From assembly GCA_049599735.1 (NCBI GenBank), contig JBMYOX010000007.1:1-64000 (forward strand): a DNA stretch of 64,000 nt, read 5' to 3'. The stretch comes from Pontibacterium sp049599735. Lineage in GTDB: Bacteria > Pseudomonadota > Gammaproteobacteria > Pseudomonadales > Balneatricaceae. Below, in pieces: positions 1 through 8,206 of this stretch (its first letter is position 1; each line of letters begins with the position of its first letter). Under the pieces are notes generated by a model. That model was not told the DNA's origin and searched no databases. It worked only from the letters and a program-made list of their open reading frames with translations. The position numbers and the translations under genes are program-made.

Positions 1-55
1 ACCCGCGACCCCCTGCGTGACAGGCAGGTATTCTAACCAACTGAACTACCGCTCC
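1..55 (-). tRNA. tRNA-Asp (GTC), 3' part cut off by window edge
   Basis: Read on the minus strand, the sequence begins GGAGCGGTAGTTCAG, a normal tRNA-Asp acceptor and D-arm start. The anticodon stem CCTGC/GCAGG encloses the loop CTGTCAC, so the anticodon is GTC (plus-strand bases 19-21). The T-arm begins with GCGGGT and the rest lies outside the window. It decodes GAC and GAU codons. Confidence 0.95.
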
Positions 56-93
56 ATTTCCGCTTAAGGTTTAGTGCCTCAAACGGAGTGCGA

Positions 94-121
94 ATTTTAC
101 GGTTTTTACTTGGCTTGTCAA
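94..121 (-). promoter_or_regulatory. Promoter of the tRNA-Asp gene
   Basis: On the minus strand a perfect -35 TTGACA (121-116) is followed after 16 bases by TAAAAT (99-94). A GC-containing discriminator (TCGCACTCCG) follows, as is common for stable-RNA promoters. It lies about 40 bases upstream of the mature tRNA 5' end. Confidence 0.75.
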
Positions 122-360
122 ACGTTTAAGTAAAAAAAATCACACTAAATTTTAACTGTTCAAAAGCTGTGCAGCTGGCAACATTTTTTAACAATGACTC
201 ACCGTGCCCAAATTTTTATCTTTAACCGGCCTTCCCCGCTCTTAGGCATCCGCCTGGTGCTGTGCCTTGCACAATCACACTTATACTTGAACTCAGCGAT
301 TACAACCCGATACAGTAAGGCCAATCGACCTTAACCCAACATCACCCTGGCCAGAGACTT
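122..360. other. Intergenic region upstream of syd
   Basis: This stretch lies between the tRNA-Asp promoter and syd. I see no convincing ORF, RNA gene or repeat. The first half is AT-rich. The syd promoter must lie here, but no near-consensus -35/-10 pair stands out. Confidence 0.5.
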
Positions 361-924
361 ATGTCAGAAAACACCGTTAACGCTGCACTGGATCGTTTTA
401 TTACACGCCTTAAAGTCCTTCAACCCGATTTGCCTTTAACAGTCTATGACGCTGACTGGCCCTCTGTATGTTGCCCTGAAAATTCAGAAGAAGGCTCACA
501 AGTGCCCTGGCAACCCGTCAGACAAACCGAGTCACAGGATATGTTTGAGCGGCTGGGAGAGGCACTGGAAACCAAGATTCATCCGGATTTGATCAGCTAC
601 TACAGTCGTTACTGGTCAGACCCGCTGCCCGCCCGCTCGAGCGATGGCGAACTGAGCCTTTTACAGGTTTGGAATCCTGAAGATCTGGAACGGCTTCGCA
701 GCAACCTGATCGGACATGCTATGGCGTTACAAAAACAGAAACGTGCTTTAACCTTTTTCTTCGCTTGCACAGAACCTGACGGCGATTACTTTCTCAGCAT
801 TGACAATCAAACTGGCGCGGTGCTGGTAGAGCAACCCGGTAAAAAGCCCTTAAGAACCTTAGCGAATTCACTCGCTGATTATATAGACTCCCTCGAGCCC
901 TTACCTATTTCTGACATGGAGTAA
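361..924 (+). CDS. syd: SecY-interacting protein Syd
   Basis: The product has 187 residues, about the usual length of Syd (E. coli 181). Syd is a cytoplasmic protein that binds SecY and is thought to act in quality control of the SecYEG translocon. Family-typical segments are visible: an IHPDLISYYSRYW stretch near residue 78, LLQVWNPEDLERLRSNLIGH around 100-118, and the C-terminal RTLANSLADYIDSLEPLP. There is no signal peptide or membrane segment, as expected. It is followed after 4 bases by the lipoprotein gene, so the two are probably co-transcribed, although no functional link between them is known to me. Confidence 0.93.
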   Translation: MSENTVNAALDRFITRLKVLQPDLPLTVYDADWPSVCCPENSEEGSQVPWQPVRQTESQDMFERLGEALETKIHPDLISYYSRYWSDPLPARSSDGELSLLQVWNPEDLERLRSNLIGHAMALQKQKRALTFFFACTEPDGDYFLSIDNQTGAVLVEQPGKKPLRTLANSLADYIDSLEPLPISDME

Positions 925-928
925 CCCG

Positions 929-1495
929 ATGTTAAAAACGCTTACAACCATTCTACTCTCTACCCTGATTATCAGTGGTTGCTCAGGGCTACCTGCCCAG
1001 AATCTTGACCTGCACCCCGCGTTCGATGTTACAGAACAGCTGCCAGCCAATACACGCATACAAGTTAAGGCCATCGATACACGCGACTCTGCGCTCGTTG
1101 GACAACGTCTGGATCGCCTCAAGAACACAGCCCCTTTATCACTCATAGACGCTGAAGAACTGCTGAGCCATTCGGTTGAGCACGCACTGGAGGATATGGG
1201 CATCAGTAACTTTGCCCGGGGTGAATTCACGCTTACGCTTTATCTGGATGAACTAAGCTACCAGGCACAAGCTAAAGCCGTGCTGCAGGAAGTGACGACA
1301 TCGGTTCGTTTACGACTAAAAATCGAGAAGGCCGGTGAGCATTATCAGGGAAAATACAGCACGGAAAGCTCAAAAGGTTTTGCCAGCACCCCCACTCCCG
1401 CAGACAACGAAGAAATGTTTAATCAGCTAGTTGGACTGACGCTGAGCCGGGCTTTTACAGATCAAAAATTTCTGGATTTCATCCGCTTTAAATAA
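929..1495 (+). CDS. YajG-family lipoprotein
   Basis: This is a 188-residue envelope protein. A short hydrophobic signal ends in the lipobox IISGC, so Cys18 should be the lipidated residue. The mature part resembles E. coli YajG: an early RIQVKAIDTRDSALVG strand motif, a central region LEDMGISNF...LTLYLDELSYQ, and a C-terminal SRAFTDQKFLDFI resembling the family's end. Residues at +2/+3 are Ser-Gly, not Asp, so outer-membrane sorting is likely. The function of YajG proteins is not established. It sits 4 bases after syd. Confidence 0.8.
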   Translation: MLKTLTTILLSTLIISGCSGLPAQNLDLHPAFDVTEQLPANTRIQVKAIDTRDSALVGQRLDRLKNTAPLSLIDAEELLSHSVEHALEDMGISNFARGEFTLTLYLDELSYQAQAKAVLQEVTTSVRLRLKIEKAGEHYQGKYSTESSKGFASTPTPADNEEMFNQLVGLTLSRAFTDQKFLDFIRFK

Positions 1496-1551
1496 GCATA
1501 ACACCACCAGAATAAATAAAGATCGCCGGAGCTAAACCTCAGCCCGGCGCC

Positions 1552-2220
1552 TTACCAACCCACCGTATGGGACAATAACCGGCTGATATGGCTCATCGGG
1601 CGACCCGACTCTGCCTGCCATTGATTAAACGCCGCCTGCACTGTCTGAAGATCACGCTTAGCCGTTGGTTTTTTATCAATTATGCCCTGGGCCTTCAGCG
1701 CCGCCACTACGTCATCCGTCAACACAAAAGTATCTTTACCCAGCATCCGTAGGAAATAAGCCCCCGAATTCCCCCCCAGATGTGCCCCTTGTTTTTTCAG
1801 CAAAGCCCAAAGTGAAATAATATCGTCTTGTGGCCATTGCGCGATAAAGTTCGCACAACTGCCCTGCTTTTCCGCGAGTTCACAAACCATCATCGCATTA
1901 ATACGTGTGGCTTTAATCTTACCCCAGTGGCGAATGAGTTTTTCGTTCTGCATCAGATTCTCAAGCTGCTCATCACTCATCAGACTGATTTTTTGCGGGT
2001 CAAAACTAAAAAAAGCGTCTTCAAAAGCGGGCCAGCGGGCATCCACCAGCGAGTGTTTAAGTCCGGAGCGAAAAATACGCAGTGACATCATCGACAATAC
2101 CCGGTCATCCGGGATCTTCTTTAGCTGATCCGGGGTGAGTACTTCTGGCATCAGGGCCTCGATATCCTGATCCGGCAGATGGTTCCGGACGTGCTCATAG
2201 ATCCATTGAAAGGATTTCAT
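1552..2220 (-). CDS. DNA-3-methyladenine glycosylase I family protein
   Basis: The 222-residue product resembles the Tag/COG2818 family, base-excision enzymes that remove 3-methyladenine from DNA. The region FRSGLKHSLVDARWPAFEDAF (about 50-70), the SMMSLRIF helix before it and LIRHWGKIKATRINA (about 95-110) match the family core. The N-terminal zinc-ligand Cys and the YHDxEWG segment of E. coli Tag are not evident, so this is a divergent subfamily. A GTG at 2223 is possible, but the ATG at 2220 overlaps the msrB stop by one base (TGATG), pointing to translational coupling and a shared operon. Confidence 0.75.
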   Translation of the reverse strand: MKSFQWIYEHVRNHLPDQDIEALMPEVLTPDQLKKIPDDRVLSMMSLRIFRSGLKHSLVDARWPAFEDAFFSFDPQKISLMSDEQLENLMQNEKLIRHWGKIKATRINAMMVCELAEKQGSCANFIAQWPQDDIISLWALLKKQGAHLGGNSGAYFLRMLGKDTFVLTDDVVAALKAQGIIDKKPTAKRDLQTVQAAFNQWQAESGRPMSHISRLLSHTVGW

Positions 2221-2639
2221 CACTCTACTGCTCCGTCTTCAGGCTCAAAATCCAGCGATACAGAATTAATACAATACCTCAGACCCGTTGGTGCAGGCCC
2301 ATCTGAAAAAACGTGGCCCAGATGTGCATCACAGCGCGCACAAGTGACTTCCGTACGCACCATGCCATGGGATATATCCCGGTGCTCGGCGATCTGTGCA
2401 TTTTCACCCGGCTGCCAGAAGCTCGGCCAGCCACAACCAGCATCAAATTTATTTTCACTGTCAAACAACGATGCGCCACAACACACACAACGATAGTTTC
2501 CCTCCGCCGTATGTTGATCGTATTCACCCTGGAAAGGTCGCTCCGTCCCTTTCTGACGACAAACAAAATACTGTTCTGGCGTCAGCTCAACGCGCCACTG
2601 TGCATCAGTTTTCTTAATTTTGGCCGAGTTAACGCTCAT
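2220..2639 (-). CDS. msrB: Peptide methionine-(R)-sulfoxide reductase MsrB
   Basis: This 139-residue enzyme reduces methionine-R-sulfoxide in proteins. Two zinc-binding CxxC pairs are visible (CVCCGAS and CARCDAH). The GWPSFW and HLGHVFSDGPAPTGLRYC motifs are intact and the catalytic Cys lies in RYCINSVSL. The start is set by the Shine-Dalgarno AGGGG 5 bases before the ATG at 2639; a GTG at 2645 would lie too close to that site. It is the first gene of an msrB-glycosylase operon, so oxidative protein repair is coupled to DNA repair. Confidence 0.96.
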   Translation of the reverse strand: MSVNSAKIKKTDAQWRVELTPEQYFVCRQKGTERPFQGEYDQHTAEGNYRCVCCGASLFDSENKFDAGCGWPSFWQPGENAQIAEHRDISHGMVRTEVTCARCDAHLGHVFSDGPAPTGLRYCINSVSLDFEPEDGAVE

Positions 2640-2800
2640 AAACACCCCTATTAGCTTTCAAAATTACAGCGTCTCCGCCATCTGTAGACTATTTTTGCCC
2701 TTTTAAAGCACGTATTATTACGCCTCTTTTAATTTGAGCCAATAAACACAATAGCAAGCGCAAACTATCAAGCGCCACTAAAGCTGTTCAGGACACCCAC

Positions 2801-4015
2801 ATGCCAGTCATCCGCAAATCCAACAAGCTGATCAACGTCTGTTACGATATCCGTGGTCCCGTGTTGCAGGAAGCGAAACGCCTTGAAGAAGAAGGCCAGC
2901 GCATTCTCAAGCTCAATATTGGCAACCCAGCCCCCTGGGGATTTAATGCGCCAGAAGAAGTCATTCAGGATGTGATCCACAATCTACCCGCCTCTCAGGG
3001 CTATTGCGACTCCAAAGGCCTGTTTTCTGCACGTAAAGCCGTTATGCAGGAAACACAGCGCAAAAATATTGCCAACGTAGGCATTGAAGATGTTTACATC
3101 GGCAATGGGGTGTCAGAACTGATTGTAATGGCCATGCAGGGCCTGCTAAACGATACCGATGAGATGCTGATCCCCGCACCTGATTACCCGCTGTGGACGG
3201 CAGCGGTCAGCCTGAGCGGTGGTAACCCGGTGCATTATCATTGTGATGAAGCCTCTGACTGGGCACCGGATATTGAAGATATTCGCAGCAAAATTACCGA
3301 ACGCACCCGCGGTATTGTGGTTATTAACCCTAATAACCCAACCGGTGCGGTCTACCCCAAAGCAGTGCTTGAGCAGATTGTCGACCTGGCCCGTGAAAAA
3401 AACCTGATTATATTTGCCGACGAAATCTACGATAAGATTTTGTACGATGAAGCGGAACATGTGTCTCTCGCCTCACTGTCCGATGACGTGCTCTGTATTA
3501 CCTTCAATGGCCTGTCTAAAACTTACCGGGCAGCCGGTTTCCGTACCGGCTGGATGATTGTGAGCGGCCCGAAACACAATGCCCGCGACTATATTGAAGG
3601 TTTGGATATGTTAGCCAGCATGCGCCTGTGCTCCAATGTGCCTACTCAGCATGCCATTCAGACCTCACTGGGGGGTTATCAGAGCATCAACGAGTTAACT
3701 GCACCGGGTGGCCGTCTGCTTGAACAACGCAATCTGGCCTGGGAAATGATTAATGATATTCCCGGCGTTAGCTGTACCAAACCTCAGGGCGCCCTTTATT
3801 TGTTCCCCAAGCTGGACAGTAAAATGTATCCAATCCGGAACGATGAAAAACTGGCACTGGATCTTTTGCAGCAGCAAAAAGTACTGATTGTGCAGGGCAG
3901 CGGCTTTAATCTGCCGGATACACAGCACTTCAGACTCGTCTTTTTGCCCCGTGAAGATGACCTGTCTGAAGCAATTACACGCATTGCCAGCTTCCTGCGT
4001 ACCTACGCGCAGTAA
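2801..4015 (+). CDS. alaA: Alanine aminotransferase AlaA (YfbQ type)
   Basis: The 404-residue product is a fold-type-I PLP aminotransferase that converts pyruvate and glutamate to alanine and 2-oxoglutarate. The N-terminus VCYDIRGPVL, the LNIGNPAPWGF segment and PDYPLWTAAVSLSGG are typical of AlaA/YfbQ. NPNNPTGAV and ADEIYDKILYD are the classical aminotransferase signatures. The PLP-binding lysine is Lys240 in LSKTYRAAGFRTGW, and the C-terminal arginine lies in HFRLVFLP. It is transcribed divergently from msrB and followed by a hairpin. Confidence 0.95.
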   Translation: MPVIRKSNKLINVCYDIRGPVLQEAKRLEEEGQRILKLNIGNPAPWGFNAPEEVIQDVIHNLPASQGYCDSKGLFSARKAVMQETQRKNIANVGIEDVYIGNGVSELIVMAMQGLLNDTDEMLIPAPDYPLWTAAVSLSGGNPVHYHCDEASDWAPDIEDIRSKITERTRGIVVINPNNPTGAVYPKAVLEQIVDLAREKNLIIFADEIYDKILYDEAEHVSLASLSDDVLCITFNGLSKTYRAAGFRTGWMIVSGPKHNARDYIEGLDMLASMRLCSNVPTQHAIQTSLGGYQSINELTAPGGRLLEQRNLAWEMINDIPGVSCTKPQGALYLFPKLDSKMYPIRNDEKLALDLLQQQKVLIVQGSGFNLPDTQHFRLVFLPREDDLSEAITRIASFLRTYAQ

Positions 4016-4022
4016 GATCAAA

Positions 4023-4056
4023 CAGCCGCAGACAACGCTAACGTTGCCTGCGGCTG
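4023..4056 (+). terminator. Hairpin after alaA
   Basis: CAGCCGCAG (4023-4031) pairs with CTGCGGCTG (4048-4056), and inner bases extend the stem. The following bases contain only short T runs, so this may be a weak or Rho-assisted terminator. Confidence 0.6.
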
Positions 4057-4211
4057 CCTTTACAAAGCCCTTTATTTTTCCAATTTAGCTGCCCTTGTGT
4101 CTCTTTTCGACTAAAGTTTGATAAAGTCGTAATCGTTGTAAGAAATTGGTCATACAAGCGCCATAAAATTACGACCAGAAGCTATCAACTTTATTGCTCA
4201 CGGGATTCAGC

Positions 4212-4580
4212 ATGTTTATAAAGATCAGAAAAAACTGCGGCATTTACATGGAACACAACGGCCTGGAACAACGTCACCTGGTTCCGGTTACCTCCAACTT
4301 CCTGATCAACCTGACCCACGTATCAGAAGTATCTTTCTACAGCATCAAAGAAACTAAGACCCGCCTGGACCTTGAACACCATGAAGTAACAGTACCGGTT
4401 AACACCCGTGTGATTCACTTACAAATGAGCTACGCATACAGCTCACATAAGGAATCAGCTCAAGGCTCAAAAGCACGGCTGGTAGATCGCTGTTTCTACA
4501 AGCTTTATTTCATGCCTGAAGAAATGGGCCAGTATGCAACCCTGCGTGAACAAATCGAAAATCTGGTACTTAACCAGTAA
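4212..4580 (+). CDS. Hypothetical protein, 122 residues
   Basis: I do not recognise this protein. It starts MFIKIRKNCGIYMEHNG and ends REQIENLVLNQ. It has no signal peptide or membrane segment and looks like a small beta-rich soluble protein with conserved-looking charged patches (KETKTRLDLEHHEVTVP). The reading frame is open from a TTG at 4194, but the ATG at 4212 is preferred because it has a GGGA six bases upstream. It has its own terminator and is not part of an operon, so context gives no hint of function. Confidence 0.6.
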   Translation: MFIKIRKNCGIYMEHNGLEQRHLVPVTSNFLINLTHVSEVSFYSIKETKTRLDLEHHEVTVPVNTRVIHLQMSYAYSSHKESAQGSKARLVDRCFYKLYFMPEEMGQYATLREQIENLVLNQ

Positions 4581-4586
4581 CCCCCC

Positions 4587-4627
4587 GGCAGCCGGTCAAT
4601 TCCGGCTGCCTGCACCCCTCTTTTTTA
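4587..4627 (+). terminator. Terminator after the 122-residue ORF
   Basis: A perfect 9-bp stem, GGCAGCCGG (4587-4595) with CCGGCTGCC (4602-4610), has a 6-base loop. A T6 run follows about ten bases later. Confidence 0.65.
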
Positions 4628-4757
4628 AATATCCCTTATTATCTCTGCTTTTTAAAAAAGCTTGCAAAAATAATGGTTCCGCTTTACATCTTCTAAGTAC
4701 ATGCCAGCAAACATTGCAGGAATAGCATTAGCAGGTTGTTGCACTTCAGGAGTCGCT

Positions 4758-5585
4758 ATGGAAATCCGTGAATTATTAGAAAAAACGAATAAGCTACCCA
4801 ATGTGCCTGATGTTGTTAAAGAACTGATTCAACAGCTCAATAATCCAAATGCTGACTATAGCAAAATTGCCTCAAAAGTTGCTCAGGACCAGACTCTCAG
4901 CCTGAAAATTCTTCGCCTGGTCAACTCCGCTCACTTCGGGCTTCGCCGCAAAGTCTCATCCATTGACGAGGCCGTGGTTATGTTAGGCATGGCGCGCCTT
5001 AAAACCATGGTGATTGCCTCCGGTGTCGTTGGCTCAGTAAAAGACGTTAAAGGGCTGGACCTCAGACGTTTCTGGAGCGAGGCATTTTTTGTTGCCGCAG
5101 TCGCCAAATGGCTTGCCGAAAAAACCGGGAATGTCGATGCAGATACCGCATTTACCGTTGGCCTGATTCATAATATCGGCCGCCTGCTGCTACATCTGTC
5201 GAAACCGGATATCGCGCAGAGCATACAGGCCCGTATCGACGCAACGGGCTGTAACCGCTCTGATGCCGAAATGGAGTGTCTGGGTTTCCCAACCCCTCAG
5301 GCAGGGCAGGCTTTACTTGATCTGTGGAGGTTCCCGCCTGAGCTGGGCATTGCCATACTTCAGCACAAGCAGCCTACTGACTTTGAAAATGCTTCTCCTG
5401 TAGCGGCGGTTATCAATCTTGCCTGTGGCATTAATGCCGCAAAACTTAATAACACCGACCCGGACACCTTGCGTGATAACTTCCCGATGGATGTCGTAAA
5501 AATTGCAGGCCTTTCAGGCTCAGTGCTTAGTGACTTAAGTGATGCACTGGCGCTGGAATCAGGCCTTGAAGGTTTGATCGATTAG
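4758..5585 (+). CDS. HDOD domain protein
   Basis: The 275-residue product consists of one HDOD domain, an HD-like fold usually found in signalling proteins that act with two-component or c-di-GMP pathways. Typical segments are LPNVPDVVKELIQQL, VAQDQTLSLKILRLVNSAHFGLRRKVSSIDEAVVMLG and a central FTVGLIHNIGRLLL. The metal-binding HD doublet of true phosphodiesterases is absent (HNIG instead of HDIG), as usual for HDOD. A Shine-Dalgarno AGGAG lies 5 bases before the ATG at 4758; upstream in-frame starts lack one. The target is unknown. Confidence 0.88.
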   Translation: MEIRELLEKTNKLPNVPDVVKELIQQLNNPNADYSKIASKVAQDQTLSLKILRLVNSAHFGLRRKVSSIDEAVVMLGMARLKTMVIASGVVGSVKDVKGLDLRRFWSEAFFVAAVAKWLAEKTGNVDADTAFTVGLIHNIGRLLLHLSKPDIAQSIQARIDATGCNRSDAEMECLGFPTPQAGQALLDLWRFPPELGIAILQHKQPTDFENASPVAAVINLACGINAAKLNNTDPDTLRDNFPMDVVKIAGLSGSVLSDLSDALALESGLEGLID

Positions 5586-5611
5586 TTCCCGGTTATCCAC
5601 TTAAGACCAAT

Positions 5612-5640
5612 AAAAAGGCAGCCCATTGGGCTGCCTTTTT
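5612..5640. terminator. Bidirectional terminator
   Basis: A perfect 13-bp stem (AAAAAGGCAGCCC with its complement) has a 3-base loop and ends in T5 on both strands. It separates the converging HDOD and exonuclease genes. Confidence 0.9.
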
Positions 5641-5670
5641 ATCTTCGGTGCATCGGAACTAACCGCTAAC

Positions 5671-6156
5671 TTAATCCAGCTCTACAATTACCGCATTAAC
5701 CGCTTTTATCAGGTCATCCACATCCTGCATTGCCCGATGACGCCGATATTGGCTACGGGCAATAAAACGGTATTGAATCAACTGCTCTGACGTTAGCAGG
5801 TATTCAAGCCCGGCCATGGAGAACAAAGGTGTAATATCGGCCTGCTGAAACAGTCGACGCATCCAGAAAGCATCAAACTCAAAGGCATCACTGACAATGG
5901 TTTTTCCCTTAAGGGCTGTATTAAGCCGCATACAGGCCTGAAAAATGCCCACACCGTCCTTTAACAAGGTTTCACGTTCTATACCATGCAGCTCTTCAGC
6001 AAACTCATCCCAATAGTCCCAACCAGCCGCTTCACTTTCGGGGTTAATATAGAAATCATCACTGTCCCCTGAAGCCACGCAGCGCCAGGCTATTTCAATA
6101 GGGTAAGACTCTGCACCCAGACCACTGGCTTCAATATCGATATAAACTACATCCAC
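5671..6156 (-). CDS. DEDD-family 3'-5' exonuclease
   Basis: The 161-residue protein is a stand-alone DnaQ/RNase-T-like exonuclease domain. The first acidic motif is DIEASGL (residues 6-12, Asp and Glu), the second is in SDAFEFDAFW, and the HRAMQDVDD motif supplies the His and last Asp of a DEDDh active site. The substrate (DNA or RNA) cannot be decided from sequence. It starts with GTG at 6156, 7 bases after AGGAG; a nearby ATG at 6152 is out of frame. It follows the methyltransferase gene by 13 bases and is probably co-transcribed. Confidence 0.8.
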   Translation of the reverse strand: MDVVYIDIEASGLGAESYPIEIAWRCVASGDSDDFYINPESEAAGWDYWDEFAEELHGIERETLLKDGVGIFQACMRLNTALKGKTIVSDAFEFDAFWMRRLFQQADITPLFSMAGLEYLLTSEQLIQYRFIARSQYRRHRAMQDVDDLIKAVNAVIVELD

Positions 6157-6169
6157 TTAAGTACTCCTC

Positions 6170-7075
6170 TTAAGCATGCCTCGAATACAGTAACACCTTA
6201 AGTCCCTTCTCCGGTTCTGCTTCCGGGAAATCTTCGGGGTTTTTCAGCCGCTCAACAAAACTAAAATCCGGACACTCCTCCAGCATAAGTGCCTTAAGGA
6301 AATCTGTTCCCATTTTCGGATCATTATGACACGCCATAACGGTACATTGTTTAGCCGCCAGTTCGGGTAAACGGCGAATCACCCGCCGGTAATCTTTCTC
6401 GGCAATAAAGCTACCTTTTTGAAAACTTGGCGGATCAATCACAATCAGATCATAAGGGCCTGACTGACGAATACGTTTCCAAGAGCGAAACAGGTCATAC
6501 GGTAAAAAGGCAGCGGCTCCCTTAGCATAAGCATTTAACTGATGATTCTGCCGACCGGTTTCCAGTGCGCCACGGGACATATCTACATTTACCACATGAT
6601 CGGCCCCCCCGGACAGGGCTGCCACCGAAAAACCACAGGTATAAGCAAACAAGTTCAGCATACGCAAATTTTTGCTGTTTTCCTGAACCCAGCGCCGCCC
6701 TTCCCGCATATCCAGAAACAAACCGCTGTTCTGGTTACTTAAGGGTTTGATACGGTAGGACACGCCCAGCTCTGACACAACCGCATCTTCAGGCACTTCA
6801 CCCCATACCACCCGGTTGGAAGCGCCTGCACTGCGTGTACGCTGCTGAACAACCAGCCCTTCTATCACCTTAAACTGACGCATGGCTTCGCACAACTCAT
6901 CAAGCCATTGGGCATCTGCTTCTTTATACAGCCGGATAACCGCATAAGGGGGCAGCCAGTCAATCACCAGATCTTCCAGACCTTCATAACAATGTCCGCG
7001 CCCGTGAAAAAGGCGGCGTACGTCAGCACCGGCTTCAATTAGCTGGCAGGCGATGGAATCTAATATGCGCTGCAT
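6170..7075 (-). CDS. Class I SAM-dependent methyltransferase (RlmI/COG1092-like)
   Basis: This is a 301-residue Rossmann-fold methyltransferase of the type that modifies 23S rRNA. The SAM-binding motif is LNLFAYTCGFSVAALSGGA (about residues 140-158), followed by an acidic NVDMSRGAL and the catalytic IDPPSFQKG. QNSGLFLDMREGR just before the SAM motif is characteristic of RlmI, RlmK and TrmA relatives. The N-terminal PUA domain of RlmI is missing, so its rRNA target may differ from m5C1962. It is first in an operon with the exonuclease. Confidence 0.8.
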   Translation of the reverse strand: MQRILDSIACQLIEAGADVRRLFHGRGHCYEGLEDLVIDWLPPYAVIRLYKEADAQWLDELCEAMRQFKVIEGLVVQQRTRSAGASNRVVWGEVPEDAVVSELGVSYRIKPLSNQNSGLFLDMREGRRWVQENSKNLRMLNLFAYTCGFSVAALSGGADHVVNVDMSRGALETGRQNHQLNAYAKGAAAFLPYDLFRSWKRIRQSGPYDLIVIDPPSFQKGSFIAEKDYRRVIRRLPELAAKQCTVMACHNDPKMGTDFLKALMLEECPDFSFVERLKNPEDFPEAEPEKGLKVLLYSRHA

Positions 7076-7238
7076 GGAAAATACCGCTTCAAAAATTGGC
7101 GATTATAGAGCCCCCGGATTACAACAACCACCCCGTTCGTCGAATACTCACAAAGCATTAAGCTGATAAACTTGAAACTTATTCAGGTCGCCTCCATCTA
7201 ACAACCCTATACAACTTATAACCGGAACGATTACCAAT

Positions 7239-8114
7239 ATGATGCGAATAGTGCTTTTTTTAGCAACCAATATGGCCATTTTGATAGTTGCCAGTATCAC
7301 CCTGAGCTTACTGGGCATTGACCGCAGCAGCCTGACCGGCATGCTGATTATGTGTGCTATGTTCGGCTTTGGCGGCTCTTTACTGTCTTTGTTTATTTCA
7401 AAATGGATGGCAAAAAAGTCCACCGGCACGCAGATTATCGAGCAAGCCAGCAACGCTGATGAGCAGTGGCTACTGGATACCGTTGCAGAACTATCTCAGC
7501 AAGCTGGCATTAAAATGCCTGAAGTGGGTATTTTTAACACCCAACAGGCCAATGCCTTTGCTACCGGCTGGAATAAAAATGATGCCCTTGTCGCTGTCAG
7601 CTCGGGGCTGTTACAACGTTTTCGCCCGGAAGAAGTCCGTGCGGTGCTGGCCCATGAAATTGGCCATGTAGCAAACGGCGATATGGTGACCCTGTCGCTG
7701 GTGCAGGGCGTAGTAAATACCTTTGTTATGTTTTTTGCCCGTATCGCAGCTTCAGTTGTGGATAATTTCCTGAGCGGAGACGATGAGGAAGAAAGCAGTG
7801 GCCAGGGTATTGGCTATTTTATTACCGTGATTGTGTTTGAAATTTTGTTTGGCATTCTGGCGTCTGTTATCGTGGCCTGGTTCTCCCGTCACCGCGAATA
7901 CCGCGCTGATGAAGCCGGAGCCCGCCTGTCCAGCAATCACGCCATGATTGGTGCTCTGCAACGCCTGAAAGCTGAGTCTGAAATGCCCGATCAGATGCCT
8001 GACCAGATGCTGGCTTTTGGCATCAGCAGCCACCTGAAGCACGGCATTATGGGTCTGCTGGCCAGCCACCCGCCGCTGGATGACCGTATCGCAGCGTTAC
8101 AGAAACTCGGCTAA
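7239..8114 (+). CDS. htpX: Membrane-bound zinc metalloprotease HtpX
   Basis: The 291-residue inner-membrane M48 protease degrades misfolded membrane proteins under heat and envelope stress. Two N-terminal membrane segments (about 4-25 and 33-55) precede the zinc motif HEIGH (His139, Glu140, His143). Two more membrane segments follow, and the third zinc ligand lies in REYRADEAGA. The C-terminal MGLLASHPPLDDRIAAL is typical. Two adjacent ATG codons (7239 and 7242) are both possible starts. Confidence 0.96.
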   Translation: MMRIVLFLATNMAILIVASITLSLLGIDRSSLTGMLIMCAMFGFGGSLLSLFISKWMAKKSTGTQIIEQASNADEQWLLDTVAELSQQAGIKMPEVGIFNTQQANAFATGWNKNDALVAVSSGLLQRFRPEEVRAVLAHEIGHVANGDMVTLSLVQGVVNTFVMFFARIAASVVDNFLSGDDEEESSGQGIGYFITVIVFEILFGILASVIVAWFSRHREYRADEAGARLSSNHAMIGALQRLKAESEMPDQMPDQMLAFGISSHLKHGIMGLLASHPPLDDRIAALQKLG

Positions 8115-8146
8115 TCCACAAATGTAACAGGCTATCTGCAAACACT

Positions 8147-8177
8147 AAAAAGGGGCTTCAACTGAAGCCCCTTTTTT
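8147..8177. terminator. Bidirectional terminator between htpX and the helicase gene
   Basis: AAAAGGGGCTTCA pairs perfectly with TGAAGCCCCTTTT across two loop bases, with T runs on both strands. It serves the converging genes on either side. Confidence 0.92.
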
Positions 8178-8206
8178 ATTTAACCGTATGCCGCTGTTCA
8201 CACAAT